This document shows, in pieces, positions 55,817 to 64,000 of a DNA stretch of 64,000 bases (its first letter is position 1; each line of letters starts with the position of its first letter). The notes beneath the pieces are model-generated. The model had not been told where the DNA came from and did no database searches. It saw only the letters and a program-made list of their open reading frames with translations. The stretch covers positions 171,943 to 235,942 of the forward strand of contig NZ_VAHN01000006.1 of assembly GCF_005796205.1 (NCBI RefSeq), in the 5' to 3' direction. A program made the position numbers and the translations under genes. Source of the stretch: Pseudarthrobacter sp. NamE2. GTDB lineage: Bacteria > Actinomycetota > Actinomycetes > Actinomycetales > Micrococcaceae.

Positions 55817-56494
55817 CTAGTTCGGCAGGCCGGCGGCGGTGAACATCAGCGACATCGCCAGTGCGGCCCCGGCCTCGTACGTTCGCTCGAGGACGCTGTG
55901 CCGGTGTAGGGAGACCCTGCTGATGCTGGCTTTTTTCGTGTGTCGCAGCGTTGCCTGGACTCGGTTCAGCGGCACGAGCCAGGCCAGAACTGCGGCGGCA
56001 AAAAGAACGGCCAGGACCTGGGCTGTGGGCTGGATCCACAGCGTCACCGTCTCTAGGGCGGCGGAAGGACTAACTGCCACCGAGTGTCCTGTATGGGCTG
56101 CGTGCCCGTCTTGCTGAACAGGCACCGTCGTAGGTTGCTGGGCAACCACCGGGTGAGGAGCGGCGAGCATAAACACCATCGCTGCCAGCATCGCAGCATG
56201 GTACAGGCAGTGGATTTTCTCCGATCGGTCGCGGCAAGCAAGAGAGAATTCCTGTCGCGATACAGCCTGGAGGAGGAACCAAAAGGAGGCGGCACCGAAC
56301 AAGAGCAGCTGCGGTAACAGTGGCAGTTGAACGGTGTGCCAAACCATTCCCAGCATCCCTAAACTCATCAGCGCGTGAATAAGGTAATTCGTTCGGGATA
56401 CCCAAGGACTGCTCTTGAACGCCCGGATAAGGCAGAAAGTTGTGCCCGCCATCAGGATCAGGCTGACTGGGACGCTGAAAAAAGGTGCCAGCAT
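55817..56494 (-). CDS. DUF5134 membrane protein
   Basis: 225 residues from ATG 56494 (AAGGAGA upstream). Six or so membrane helices: VPVSLILMAGTTFCLIRA, LIHALMSLGMLGMVWHTV, LLLFGAASFWFLLQAV, LYHAAMLAAMVFMLAAPH, then a His-rich loop (QQDGHAAHTGHS), VLAVLFAAAVLAWLV and a final helix. This matches DUF5134, found near copper- or metal-related genes in actinobacteria. The His pattern in the helices and loop might bind copper, which the amine oxidase needs, but this is inference. 37 bases upstream of the LuxR gene. Confidence 0.8.
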   Translation of the reverse strand: MLAPFFSVPVSLILMAGTTFCLIRAFKSSPWVSRTNYLIHALMSLGMLGMVWHTVQLPLLPQLLLFGAASFWFLLQAVSRQEFSLACRDRSEKIHCLYHAAMLAAMVFMLAAPHPVVAQQPTTVPVQQDGHAAHTGHSVAVSPSAALETVTLWIQPTAQVLAVLFAAAVLAWLVPLNRVQATLRHTKKASISRVSLHRHSVLERTYEAGAALAMSLMFTAAGLPN

Positions 56495-56607
56495 GGAGGT
56501 CTCCTTGCAGGTGGGACGCACCGACGAAGTCGGGCGGGTGTTGTAAGACGAAACGCTGAGCGGACTGGCGGGGCCGGCACAGTTTCGGCAGCGGCCCCGC
56601 CCACCGG

Positions 56608-58119
56608 TCAGACTTTGGAGCCGAGATCGTCCTCGGCATCCTGTATGTGGCTGATTTCGGCCTCGAGTTCGTTCTCGGCCTCCTCCAGTGCGGCGAATTC
56701 TTCTTCCGGTGCCTGCGCAACCAGCCGGTGACGGCTGTAGAAGGCGAAGTAGGCCACCATGACCGCATAAGCTGCTGCGGCGTAGAGAATTACGGACGGT
56801 TCAACAACGAATCCTGCGGTCAGGGCTGCCACGGCGAGGACGAGGGCGGTGGCGGAAGTGAAAATTCCCCCAGGCGTACGGTAGGGGCGCTCCAGTTTTG
56901 GTTCCCGGACCCTGAGGATAATGTGCGAGAGCATCATCAGGATGTAGGAGAGTGTGGCTCCGAAAACGGAAACGAGGATCAACAAGTCCCCGGACCCGAC
57001 CAGGGTGAGCAGGAAGCCAATGACTCCGGGGATGATCAGTGCCAGGAAAGGGACTTTGCGCTTGCTCGTCAGTGAGAGGACCCGGGGGAGGTAGCCCGCC
57101 CGGGACAGTGCGAAGGTCTGCCGCGAGTAGGCATAAATCATGCAGAAGAAGCTGGAAACAAGCCCGACGAGTCCTATGATGTTGACGAACCAGCTCAGGG
57201 CAGGGGCCGCGGTCCCGAGGGCGTCAATAAGCGGATTGCCCGATTCCTGAAGGGCCGCCGAACCGATGGCGCCAGGTCCCAGCACCAAAATCGCTGCAGA
57301 CAGTGCGGTCAGGATAAGGACAGCACCAACGAGGCCCCTGGGAACGTCACGCACAGGGTTTCGCGCTTCCTCGGCGGCAAGCGGGACGCCTTCCACGGCA
57401 AGGTAGAACCACATCGCGTAGGGAAGAGCTGCCCAGACGCCTACGATGCCGTAGGGCAGGAAGGCACTGGAGCCCAAGGCATTTGTTGGTTCGATGTCGA
57501 GGAGGAGGCTGGCGTCGAACAGCGGGAAGATCCCTACGTACCAGGCGGCAAGGCCTAGAACGGCGACCACTGCGATGCCGAACACGAGTTTGAGTACTTG
57601 CTTGACCCCGTAGAGGTGGAGCGTGATGAAGGCGGCATAGAAGACCAGATACACGAGCGGGCCGCTGATGCCGAGCAGCGTGTCGAGGTATGCTCCGATG
57701 AATGTGACGACTGCTGCGGGAGCGAGGACAAATTCCAGCAAAACCGCCGTGCCGGTCAGGAATCCTCCCCAGGGACCCATAGCACGGCGGGCAAAGCCGT
57801 AACCGCCGCCGGCTGTTGGGATGATGGAGGACATTTCTGCCAGTGAAAGGCACATGGCGGTATACATGGTGCCCATCAGGACCAGGGCAATCAGGAGGCC
57901 GCCCCAACCGGCCTCGCCCAGCCCGAAGTTCCACCCTGCGTACTGGCCGGCAATGACGTATCCGACGCCGAGGCCGACCAACAGCACGGGACCTGCGCTG
58001 CCCCGGCGAAGCTGCCGGTTTTTCATGTAGTCGTCGCTGACCTTCTGGTACTCGACCCCGCCTTTAGCGTGTTTGGTCGCTTGATGTTGTTGGGGTGGCA
58101 GCTGTTGTTCTTTTGACAT
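56608..58119 (-). CDS. ethanolamine-permease-like amine transporter (APC family)
   Basis: 503 residues, twelve membrane helices. VGLGVGYVIAGQYAGWNFGL and SIIPTAGGGYGFARRAMGPWGG are the signature of the EutP/Eat ethanolamine permease group; MWFYLAVEGVPLAAEEARNP and YAYSRQTFALSRAGYLP follow. Acidic C-terminal tail (EEEFAALEEAENELEAEI). AGGAGA precedes the ATG. No ethanolamine ammonia-lyase genes are present; the copper amine oxidase next door suggests that it imports a primary amine for that enzyme. Confidence 0.9.
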   Translation of the reverse strand: MSKEQQLPPQQHQATKHAKGGVEYQKVSDDYMKNRQLRRGSAGPVLLVGLGVGYVIAGQYAGWNFGLGEAGWGGLLIALVLMGTMYTAMCLSLAEMSSIIPTAGGGYGFARRAMGPWGGFLTGTAVLLEFVLAPAAVVTFIGAYLDTLLGISGPLVYLVFYAAFITLHLYGVKQVLKLVFGIAVVAVLGLAAWYVGIFPLFDASLLLDIEPTNALGSSAFLPYGIVGVWAALPYAMWFYLAVEGVPLAAEEARNPVRDVPRGLVGAVLILTALSAAILVLGPGAIGSAALQESGNPLIDALGTAAPALSWFVNIIGLVGLVSSFFCMIYAYSRQTFALSRAGYLPRVLSLTSKRKVPFLALIIPGVIGFLLTLVGSGDLLILVSVFGATLSYILMMLSHIILRVREPKLERPYRTPGGIFTSATALVLAVAALTAGFVVEPSVILYAAAAYAVMVAYFAFYSRHRLVAQAPEEEFAALEEAENELEAEISHIQDAEDDLGSKV

Positions 58120-58450
58120 TGTTGTCTCCTGGTCATCGGCCCCAGCACGGCTGGCGGCCAGATCACGTCGTCGTGATACAAAGTCGTCGTGACTTGGCAG
58201 GTCAAAAAGTTGATGCTTGGGCCTTGGGGGGGTAGGGCGAAGGTTCCCGACGGGATGGACTTCGCCGGCTTGCCGCGTAAAAGCGCCCGCATTGTCAGAG
58301 AGATCGATGCGGGCTGCACTGGGTGAGGTGCCCGGATGGTGCTTGAGGAGAGTGCTTTGTGGAAGGTCCCGGGAATGCCCGGCCGCGATGGCTCTCGGGC
58401 TTTCCCGGGACCTGTCTGTGGAAAGGGTTGTCAGTCAGCTATTGGGCTGT
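58120..58450. promoter_or_regulatory. region between amine oxidase and permease: operator-like repeat and terminator
   Basis: ATCACG-TCGT-CGTGAT (58162-58177) is an inverted repeat just upstream of the permease. Part of it (GTCGTCGTGA) recurs at 58183-58192, sixteen bases on. A hairpin at 58365-58412 (AGGTCCCGGGA pairing with its complement, with an inner CCCG stem) lies after the amine oxidase stop and probably ends its transcript. No gene seen. Confidence 0.6.
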
Positions 58451-60394
58451 TCAGTGAGTTGACTGTCCTTCTTCGGAACTGCAGTGGTTAGCGGCGGCTG
58501 ATACACGGGGCAGGTCCAGGGTGGGGTTCTGGTCGAAGAAGCCGTGCGGTTCGAGCATGAACCCGATGTTCTGCCGGGGCATGATTGGCCAGTCCTCGAG
58601 GCGGACGACGTGGTGCATGCCGAAGGTGTACCAGACGACGAGGTCCTGATCGACGATGTTCCGGTCCTTTTGGGTCCAGATGTGCAGGCCGTCGTCGGAG
58701 CCGGTGGCCTGGTTCGGGAACTCGCCGGCCGCGAAACGCTCGGTGCGGTCGTAGGAGGTGACCCACAGGTTGTTCCTTGCGAACTGTGCGCGCTTGCTCA
58801 CGAAGGACTCGTCGCCGGCGGCGAGCTGGATGCCATCGGTCGGGATGAGGCGGTAGGCGACAGGCTCGTCCACGATGTTCTTTTTCTCGTGGTTGACGAT
58901 CTTCCAGAAGCGGTGCAGGGAGCTGTCTGTCTTGCGGATCGCCTTCTGCTCGGTCTCCAGCAGTCGGTCCACGGCCTTGAAGGCGGTGTGGGTGGGGTTG
59001 TCCTCGGGGATTTCCATGTCCACTTCGTAGACTGCGTTGCGCGGGCCGTCGACTTCGAAGTCCATCCTGACGTTGAACATGTGCTGGTGGATCGGGGCGT
59101 AGAGCCCGTCGTTGTTCAGCGTCTGGCCGTACGGGCTCTTCTCGCCGGGCTTCTGTCCGGCGGTGGAAAGGATGCCCGTGGCCTTGACCAGGAACTCGAT
59201 GCTGCCATCGAGGAACAGGTGCCAGTAGAAGGCGTACTCATAGTTGGCCACGGTCGCGATGAACGAGATGACGAGCTTGCGGTTGCGGCGGGTTTCGGCG
59301 GTGTCGAGCCGGAAGTCCCAGTGCTTCCACAGGATGCTGTCGTCTTCTTCGTGCATGCAGATGGCGTTTTCGATGGTCACCGGGTTGCCGAGGCTGTCGG
59401 TGGTGATGCCGTCGAAGTACTTGATCTCGCCTGTGCAGTCGCAGCCCAGGGTGAGGGAGTTGGCCATGTTGCCGATGTTGTACTCACCGGAGTCGAAGGC
59501 GTTCTTCTTGGCCTGGACCGGTGCGGTGTCACCGTAGGGGACGACCATTTCGGACAGGGAGGCCCGGTTGATCACGGGACGTTCGACGTCCTTGTCACGG
59601 TAGCGGAGCTGGTGGAGCACCAGGCCCTCGCGGGGGGTGAAGCCGACACGGAAGTTCCAGTTGGCCCACTTCACGTGGTTGCCGTTGACCTCGAAGGAAG
59701 GTCCTTCAGGCTGCGTGATGGAAATCGGCTTGAGGTCAGTGCGGGCCGGTCCAACGTACTTGGGCAGGTAGTTGCCGCTGGCGCTGGGAACAGGGATGGC
59801 CTGGTCGTCCTGAAGCTGGATGACCTCGCCGGTGTTGAGGTCGACGATGACGATGAAGTTCTCGATAGGGTGCGCGTACGGGCTGTCGTCCGGCTCCTCG
59901 CGAACGAAAACCAGGGCACGCATGAGGCGCCGTCCTTCGCTGTCTTCGCCGAAATAGCCAACAGACCAGGGCTCGAAGCAGACCAGTTCCATGTCGGTGA
60001 TGCCGCGCTTGGCCAGGGCCGCGATCACTTCGAGGTTCTTCCGGCAGCTCTCTTCGCACTCGGCAAACTCGTCCAGCATGAACGGCGGCTGGACATTGGC
60101 AGCCAGCTGGTCCCATCCGGTGACGATGCCGGACTCAAGGTCGACAATCGCAACGTAGGAACGTCCTTCGGCACGGTTGACGAGAACAGCGTCGGCCTGG
60201 CGCACAATCTTTTCGCCGGCCCGCAGCAGCTCCTTGTCCGGCTCGCGCAGCTCAATGCTGATGAAACGGAATGACTCCGCTGCCGCTGGCCCTTCCTTAA
60301 GGATCGCAGCTACCCGGGAGATTTCAGCCCGGGAAAGCGGATCGAGAGGATGGGACACCCCTACGACGTTTTCAATTTCGCTGTCGATAGTCAT
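58451..60394 (-). CDS. copper-containing primary amine oxidase, possibly methylamine oxidase
   Basis: 647 residues. Oxidises a primary amine to aldehyde, ammonia and hydrogen peroxide. The topaquinone Tyr lies in TVANYEYAFYWHL (about residue 384). The catalytic-base region is FDSGEYNIGN. Copper ligands are His434 and His436 in HQHMFNVRMD and the His near 594 in TFGMHHVVRLEDWP. Positions agree closely with Arthrobacter globiformis enzyme (Tyr382, His431/433/592). AAGGAG precedes the ATG. The length and RuMP neighbourhood recall methylamine oxidase of Arthrobacter P1; a tyramine or phenylethylamine oxidase is the main alternative. Confidence 0.92.
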   Translation of the reverse strand: MTIDSEIENVVGVSHPLDPLSRAEISRVAAILKEGPAAAESFRFISIELREPDKELLRAGEKIVRQADAVLVNRAEGRSYVAIVDLESGIVTGWDQLAANVQPPFMLDEFAECEESCRKNLEVIAALAKRGITDMELVCFEPWSVGYFGEDSEGRRLMRALVFVREEPDDSPYAHPIENFIVIVDLNTGEVIQLQDDQAIPVPSASGNYLPKYVGPARTDLKPISITQPEGPSFEVNGNHVKWANWNFRVGFTPREGLVLHQLRYRDKDVERPVINRASLSEMVVPYGDTAPVQAKKNAFDSGEYNIGNMANSLTLGCDCTGEIKYFDGITTDSLGNPVTIENAICMHEEDDSILWKHWDFRLDTAETRRNRKLVISFIATVANYEYAFYWHLFLDGSIEFLVKATGILSTAGQKPGEKSPYGQTLNNDGLYAPIHQHMFNVRMDFEVDGPRNAVYEVDMEIPEDNPTHTAFKAVDRLLETEQKAIRKTDSSLHRFWKIVNHEKKNIVDEPVAYRLIPTDGIQLAAGDESFVSKRAQFARNNLWVTSYDRTERFAAGEFPNQATGSDDGLHIWTQKDRNIVDQDLVVWYTFGMHHVVRLEDWPIMPRQNIGFMLEPHGFFDQNPTLDLPRVSAAANHCSSEEGQSTH

Positions 60395-60774
60395 GGTTTT
60401 CTCCTTGATTCTTATTCAGGCTCACAGCCTTGGCCGGACAGCCAAGAGCCCTATGTACCTGCATCGGGAAGGCGCCGGGCTTCCCCGCGCTGGGTGTACC
60501 GGAAGTCGTTGCACTGCCGGTGGGTTACCTGCGGCGCCGTGGCTGGTTCCAGGCTGCCGGCGATATTGCTGTTGGGACCCGTAACCGGGAGTCCCAGTGT
60601 GGTGCAGATCTGTTCGTCGTTGTCAGAACTGTCGGTCCTCATCAGAAGCGCTGCATCGAGCTCGGCTGATGTGATGCCAGTCACGAACGCTTTGTCCGTG
60701 TAGAAGAAATTACGTCACCGGAATCGTTTGGAACAGCAATTTCCACATATTTACGTGAGAAATACCGGAGGCCT

Positions 60775-60808
60775 TTTTCCCACTCTCGTTAACATGCCGG
60801 AAACATTC
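60775..60808. repeat. 34-bp direct repeat, copy 1
   Basis: Thirty of 34 bases match copy 2 at 60855-60888, exactly 80 bases apart. Contains TTTTCCCACTC, TTAACATGC and GAAACATTC blocks. Likely repeated operator. Confidence 0.8.
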
Positions 60809-60833
60809 TGAAACATGGCTGTCCGGCAGGAAT

Positions 60834-60864
60834 AGTGGGAAAATCCGGTCCGGATTTTCCCACT
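60834..60864. promoter_or_regulatory. 31-bp perfect palindrome
   Basis: Fifteen-base arms (AGTGGGAAAATCCGG and its complement) around a single T at 60849. Its right arm is the start of repeat copy 2, so the TTTTCCCACT block occurs three times, once inverted. A likely operator of the IclR-type regulator encoded at 62479. Confidence 0.7.
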
Positions 60865-60888
60865 CGAGTTAACATGCTCGAAACATTC
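60855..60888. repeat. 34-bp direct repeat, copy 2
   Basis: Partner of 60775-60808; overlaps the palindrome by ten bases. Confidence 0.8.
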
Positions 60889-61009
60889 GAAGCGTCATCC
60901 AGGGCCATAACGGCGGGCGGAAATGCTAATGTTTTGCACCTCGGGCCCGATGACTTGCGTCCAACCTGCAAGGCGAGCGTGTGCCCGCCACAGGGAAAGT
61001 TGGTGTGAA

Positions 61010-62482
61010 GTGTCCACCCGCGGTGATCGCTTTATTAGTCCCCGTTCTCCAGTCGAGGGCTTGAGGCGCCGGAAGCTCTCCTTCCTGCCGGTTTTCGCGC
61101 AGGCGGTGGCGGCTGTGGCGCCGGCAGGTGCGATGTCCGTCATTCCGGCTCTGATTTTTCCTGGTTTGGCCCTTGGAACCTCCGGGCCAAACCTCTTGCT
61201 GACATTCGGCGCGGCCATGACCGTCATGGTCATGGTGTCCTTCTGCCTGAGACCGATGGCAAAGCGCATGGCCGCCGTCAGCGGCCTCTACAGCTACACG
61301 GCCAAGGGATTTGGGCAAAGAACAGCAATCAGTACCGGTTGGTCAGCGGTATTCGGGTACGCCTTGGTGGCTATGGCGAGCCTTCTTGTTGTTGGCACCT
61401 ATCTGGCCGAGATGTTGATCAATCTTGGGGTTCACCTCGTTGACCCCAAGATTGTTTCGCTGCCGATCGTTCTGACCGCTGCGGTCGCTGCCTGTTTCCT
61501 TATGGTCAGAGGGATTCGGGTATCAGCCTGGTTCACAGTGTTGGTGGAATGCACCTCCATCGGGCTGCTGACTGTGCTCATGATTGTCTACTTCGCCTTC
61601 CACTCCCCGGAGGTGAACCTGGGACCTGTCTTCCAGTGGAACGGAAACCTCGATTTGTTATCGGTTGGAATCGTCATCGCCGTAAGCGCCTTTGTTGGCT
61701 TTGAGAGTCCGACCACGCTGGGAGGCGAAGCGCAAAAACCTTTCGTGAGCGTCCCGCGCGCCATCACCTGGACCGCCGTTCTGGCAGGCGTGCTCTACCT
61801 TCTTGCCGCGACGGCACAGGACCTTGCCCTGAGAAATGCGCCCGCGAGCGTCACGGCGAGCCCCACCCCGCTATCGGATCTCTTCTCCCAAGCTTCCCCT
61901 GCTTTTGCCGCAGTCCTCGATCTTGGAATCGCAGCATCGTGGTTCGCGTGCTCCATCGCATCGATGAACGCCCTTGTCAGGATCCTGTTCTGCATGGGCA
62001 GGGAAGGTGTTATGCCGCGATTACTCGGGCGGGCTCACCCACGCTTTGGCACCCCCTCCATGGCGATCATGGTCACCATGCCAATCGTTGCCTTCGTTCC
62101 CCTGGCTGTCATTCTCTCAGGCGCCAGCCCTGAGCAGGGACTAGCGAATCTCTTCATGCTGGGTGCATACGGGTACCTCGGGTCCTATCTCCTGGCCAGT
62201 GCTTCCCTTCCTTTCTTCCTCCGGCGGATCGGGGAGGGTACGTACGTTAATTGGGCTTTGGCTGCAGTGACTTGCCTGGCCCTCGGGGCGGTGCTGTGGA
62301 CAGCTGCTGGAGTTTCGATCCGCACGAGCAATATGCAGGCATTCATCTACGGCGGGGTACTCCTTGCCAGCGCTGTCTACGCCTCGTTTCTTCACTACCG
62401 GCGCCCTCAGACTTTGGCTGGCGTCGGCATCTATGACGAGACACAGGAAGTAGACCTGTTCCAGGGCAGGCCTACCCAATGA
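61010..62482 (+). CDS. APC-family amino acid/amine permease
   Basis: 490 residues from GTG 61010 (GGAAAG upstream); the frame is open to 60923. Twelve membrane helices, with LSFLPVFAQAVAAVAPAGAMSVIP at the start of helix 1 and FVGFESPTTLGGEAQKPFVSVPRAI, the typical APC helix 6 region. Divergent from the amine oxidase with shared repeats between them, and overlapping the IclR gene (ATGA). Second candidate importer of amines in this island; substrate not determinable. Confidence 0.87.
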   Translation: MSTRGDRFISPRSPVEGLRRRKLSFLPVFAQAVAAVAPAGAMSVIPALIFPGLALGTSGPNLLLTFGAAMTVMVMVSFCLRPMAKRMAAVSGLYSYTAKGFGQRTAISTGWSAVFGYALVAMASLLVVGTYLAEMLINLGVHLVDPKIVSLPIVLTAAVAACFLMVRGIRVSAWFTVLVECTSIGLLTVLMIVYFAFHSPEVNLGPVFQWNGNLDLLSVGIVIAVSAFVGFESPTTLGGEAQKPFVSVPRAITWTAVLAGVLYLLAATAQDLALRNAPASVTASPTPLSDLFSQASPAFAAVLDLGIAASWFACSIASMNALVRILFCMGREGVMPRLLGRAHPRFGTPSMAIMVTMPIVAFVPLAVILSGASPEQGLANLFMLGAYGYLGSYLLASASLPFFLRRIGEGTYVNWALAAVTCLALGAVLWTAAGVSIRTSNMQAFIYGGVLLASAVYASFLHYRRPQTLAGVGIYDETQEVDLFQGRPTQ

Positions 62483-63222
62483 GCTACCGGCCTTCACATG
62501 CCGGGCAGGGCCCGGCCTCCAATTCGCTTCGGATTCTGGAGATTGTGGCCCGGTTCGGCACCGGGACAACAGCTAAAGAAATCACCGACGCACTGCAGAT
62601 GCCCCAAGCCACTGCGTACCGACTAATCAATGCCCTTGTTGCAGACGAATATCTTGTCCGGACATCTGACCTCCGCGGTTTCGCACTCGGACACGCTATC
62701 TCGGGTCTGATCAGTGCGGCGACGCCCCCTACCGTCCCCACCGCCGCACGAAATGCGATCACAGAATTCCGTAGCGGGAACCGATTTGCCGTGCACCTCA
62801 TCATGTTCCGTAATGCATCCTTACGAATAGCTGATGAAGACCGCGATTATCCGCTCCAGTCATCGTTCGAGATGCTCCGCAATCCACACGCCTCCGCCGC
62901 GGGAAAGCTAATGCTTGCTGAACTCAATGATTCGGTTCCTGTTCTTCCCCGAAGCCGGCTAACGAAGCTGACACCAAACACAATCACTGACAGTGCTCAG
63001 CTGGACGAACAACTCGCGCAAATAAGATGCAAGGGTGAGGCGTCAGATATCAATGAACTGGAAGAGGGCGTGGCCAGCCTGGCGCTGCCAGTAAGACATG
63101 CGGATGGACGAGCCGGAGCGGCGCTTTGCCTGTCCGGCCCCTCTGAACGGTTCGACGCCATCTGCGAACATGCGGACGCGGCCCGTCATTTGGCATTACA
63201 ACTTGAACCCCTGCTGTTCTGA
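62479..63222 (+). CDS. IclR-family transcriptional regulator
   Basis: 247 residues. N-terminal winged helix (SLRILEIVARFGTGTTAKEITDALQMPQATAYRLINAL, residues 16-53) and a C-terminal effector-binding GAF-like domain (AGKLMLAEL, LEEGVASLALPVRHADGRAGAALCLSG). Overlaps the permease stop by four bases, so the two are co-expressed. The palindrome and repeats at 60775-60888 are the obvious candidate targets, which would put both the permease and the amine oxidase under its control. Confidence 0.9.
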   Translation: MSYRPSHAGQGPASNSLRILEIVARFGTGTTAKEITDALQMPQATAYRLINALVADEYLVRTSDLRGFALGHAISGLISAATPPTVPTAARNAITEFRSGNRFAVHLIMFRNASLRIADEDRDYPLQSSFEMLRNPHASAAGKLMLAELNDSVPVLPRSRLTKLTPNTITDSAQLDEQLAQIRCKGEASDINELEEGVASLALPVRHADGRAGAALCLSGPSERFDAICEHADAARHLALQLEPLLF

Positions 63223-63280
63223 ACATCCCTGCCGCAGCATCAACGCAAGCATCTCTGCAGCTAACGCGCTTCAGCAAAAC

Positions 63281-63310
63281 AGCCCGGCCTCCTGGAGGAG
63301 GTCGGGCTGC
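63281..63310. terminator. hairpin terminator between IclR gene and fdhF-like gene
   Basis: CAGCCCGGCCTCC (63281-63293) pairs with GGAGGTCGGGCTG (63298-63310), one G-T pair, four-base loop, then CTTTCCT. Serves two convergent genes. Confidence 0.8.
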
Positions 63311-63336
63311 TTTCCTGTCCTGTCCAACGCTGTCCC

Positions 63337-64000
63337 TTAGACGCCGCTGGCCTCCAGCGACGAGACCTCTTCGGCTGCGGCTGCTTCGCCCGCGTGGGGT
63401 TCGAAGCGGACGAACATGGCTTTGAAGCCGGGGGTGTTGGATTCACGGGCGACGTTGTCTTTGTGGACCAGGACGTTGGCTTCGGGGAAGTAGGCGGCGG
63501 CGCAGCCTTTGGCGGTGGGGTAGGCCACGAGGCGGAACTTGTGGGCTTTGCGGTCGTGGCCGCCGAAGGTGCTGATGACGTCCACGAGGTCGCGGTCCTG
63601 GTATCCGAGTTCTTCGAGGTCTTCGGGGTGGATGAGGATGACGCGGCGGCCGCCGGAGATGCCGCGGTAGCGGTCGTCCAGGCCGTAGTAGGTGGTGTTG
63701 TACTGGTCGTGGCTGCGGATGGTCTGCAGGACCAGGTGCCCCGGCGGCGGGGTGAGGTATTCCAGCGGGCTGACGGTGAACCGGCCGCGGCCGATGTCCG
63801 TGGCGAAGGAGCGGGTGTCCCGGGGCGGGTTGGGCAGCACGAACCCGTTTTTGGTCCTGACCCGGGTGTTGAAGTCCTTGAAGCCGGGCAGGACCCGTTC
63901 GATGTGGTCCCGGATGACGTCGTAGTCCTCGGCCATGGCTTTCCAGTTGACGGGGTGGTCCGGGCCGAAGGTCGCCTCGGCCATCCGGGCCACGATCACG
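63337..64000 (-). CDS. FdhF/YdeP-type molybdopterin oxidoreductase, C-terminal part
   Basis: The frame covers about 220 residues to the stop and continues beyond the right edge, so the N-terminus is missing. The visible part is the C-terminal molybdopterin-dinucleotide-binding domain: LEYLTPPPGHLVLQTIRSHDQYNTTYYGLDDRYRGISGG, HPEDLEELGYQDRDLVDV and AYPTAKGCAAAYFPEANVLV. This matches the FdhF/YdeP family, formate-dehydrogenase relatives of mostly unknown substrate. Formate oxidation would fit a one-carbon island as a detoxifying or energy-yielding branch, but the family assignment alone does not prove it. Confidence 0.82.
   Translation of the reverse strand, partial: VIVARMAEATFGPDHPVNWKAMAEDYDVIRDHIERVLPGFKDFNTRVRTKNGFVLPNPPRDTRSFATDIGRGRFTVSPLEYLTPPPGHLVLQTIRSHDQYNTTYYGLDDRYRGISGGRRVILIHPEDLEELGYQDRDLVDVISTFGGHDRKAHKFRLVAYPTAKGCAAAYFPEANVLVHKDNVARESNTPGFKAMFVRFEPHAGEAAAAEEVSSLEASGV

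Larger units (their letters stand above)
60395..61009. promoter_or_regulatory. divergent control region of amine oxidase and permease
   Basis: 615 bases without a gene. The right half (60775-60888) has two long direct repeats and a large palindrome (listed separately), strongly suggesting regulator binding. The left half (60395-60720) shows no clear feature except the amine oxidase ribosome site. Confidence 0.6.

Overview
The window is high-GC DNA from an actinobacterium of the Arthrobacter / Paenarthrobacter / Pseudarthrobacter type (Micrococcaceae). Markers are Lsr2, a GAF-ANTAR regulator, an SCO6880-type conjugation protein, a long GapB-type GAPDH, and a copper amine oxidase whose key residues fall at almost the same positions as in the Arthrobacter enzymes. 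A parAB pair with iteron-like repeats, a primase-like replication protein and a conjugation cluster in the middle indicate a large conjugative plasmid. An integrated element cannot be excluded.

Layout. 1-3.08 kb: a Tn554-like transposon (tnpA complete, tnpB running off the left edge) whose right end sits inside an ATP-dependent DNA ligase gene, leaving a remnant without the catalytic lysine. 4-14.9 kb: a stress and signalling block (SRAP protein, PRC-barrel protein, two HicB-like small proteins, a GH26 mannanase gene broken by two homopolymer frameshifts, GAF-ANTAR plus Hpt-like pair, STAS-like protein, Trk/Ktr potassium uptake pair, hydrolase, DHFR-like reductase). 15.2-21.6 kb: plasmid maintenance, with a resolvase, a repeat-rich possible centromere, parA/parB-like genes, a large replication initiator and small DNA-binding-like proteins. 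21.7-23.6 kb: a three-gene XRE regulator / ImmA-IrrE protease / multi-pass membrane protein operon. 24.9-36.3 kb: a transfer operon of a type IV secretion kind (CHAP hydrolase, lipoprotein, ParA-like ATPase, pilin-like peptide, VirB8-, VirB6-, VirB4- and VirD4-like proteins), followed by convergent lsr2. No relaxase gene is visible.

37-43.4 kb is a gene graveyard. It holds an in-frame ABC-transporter/PspA chimera, a decayed OmpR-type DNA-binding domain, a multiply frameshifted DUF4259 gene, a deleted copy of the STAS-like gene found at 9.2 kb, and a hydrolase that has lost its catalytic histidine. A few small intact genes lie among them.

43.5-64 kb is a metabolic island for one-carbon compounds. 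On the + strand are hxlA (3-hexulose-6-phosphate synthase), gap, pfk and a cation/proton antiporter. Facing them on the - strand are tkt, tal, rpe, rpiB and fba, with a LuxR-type regulator upstream. Together these are the rearrangement part of the ribulose monophosphate (RuMP) cycle. Next to them are an amine permease, a copper amine oxidase, a divergent amino-acid/amine permease with an IclR regulator, and the end of an FdhF/YdeP-type molybdopterin oxidoreductase. A consistent reading is uptake of methylamine (or another primary amine), oxidation to formaldehyde, ammonia and peroxide, fixation of formaldehyde by HxlA, and regeneration of ribulose 5-phosphate by the clustered enzymes. The isomerase hxlB is not in the window, and fba carries a one-base frameshift here. 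Several single-base losses in homopolymers (GH26 twice, fba once) leave open whether some breaks are sequence errors.
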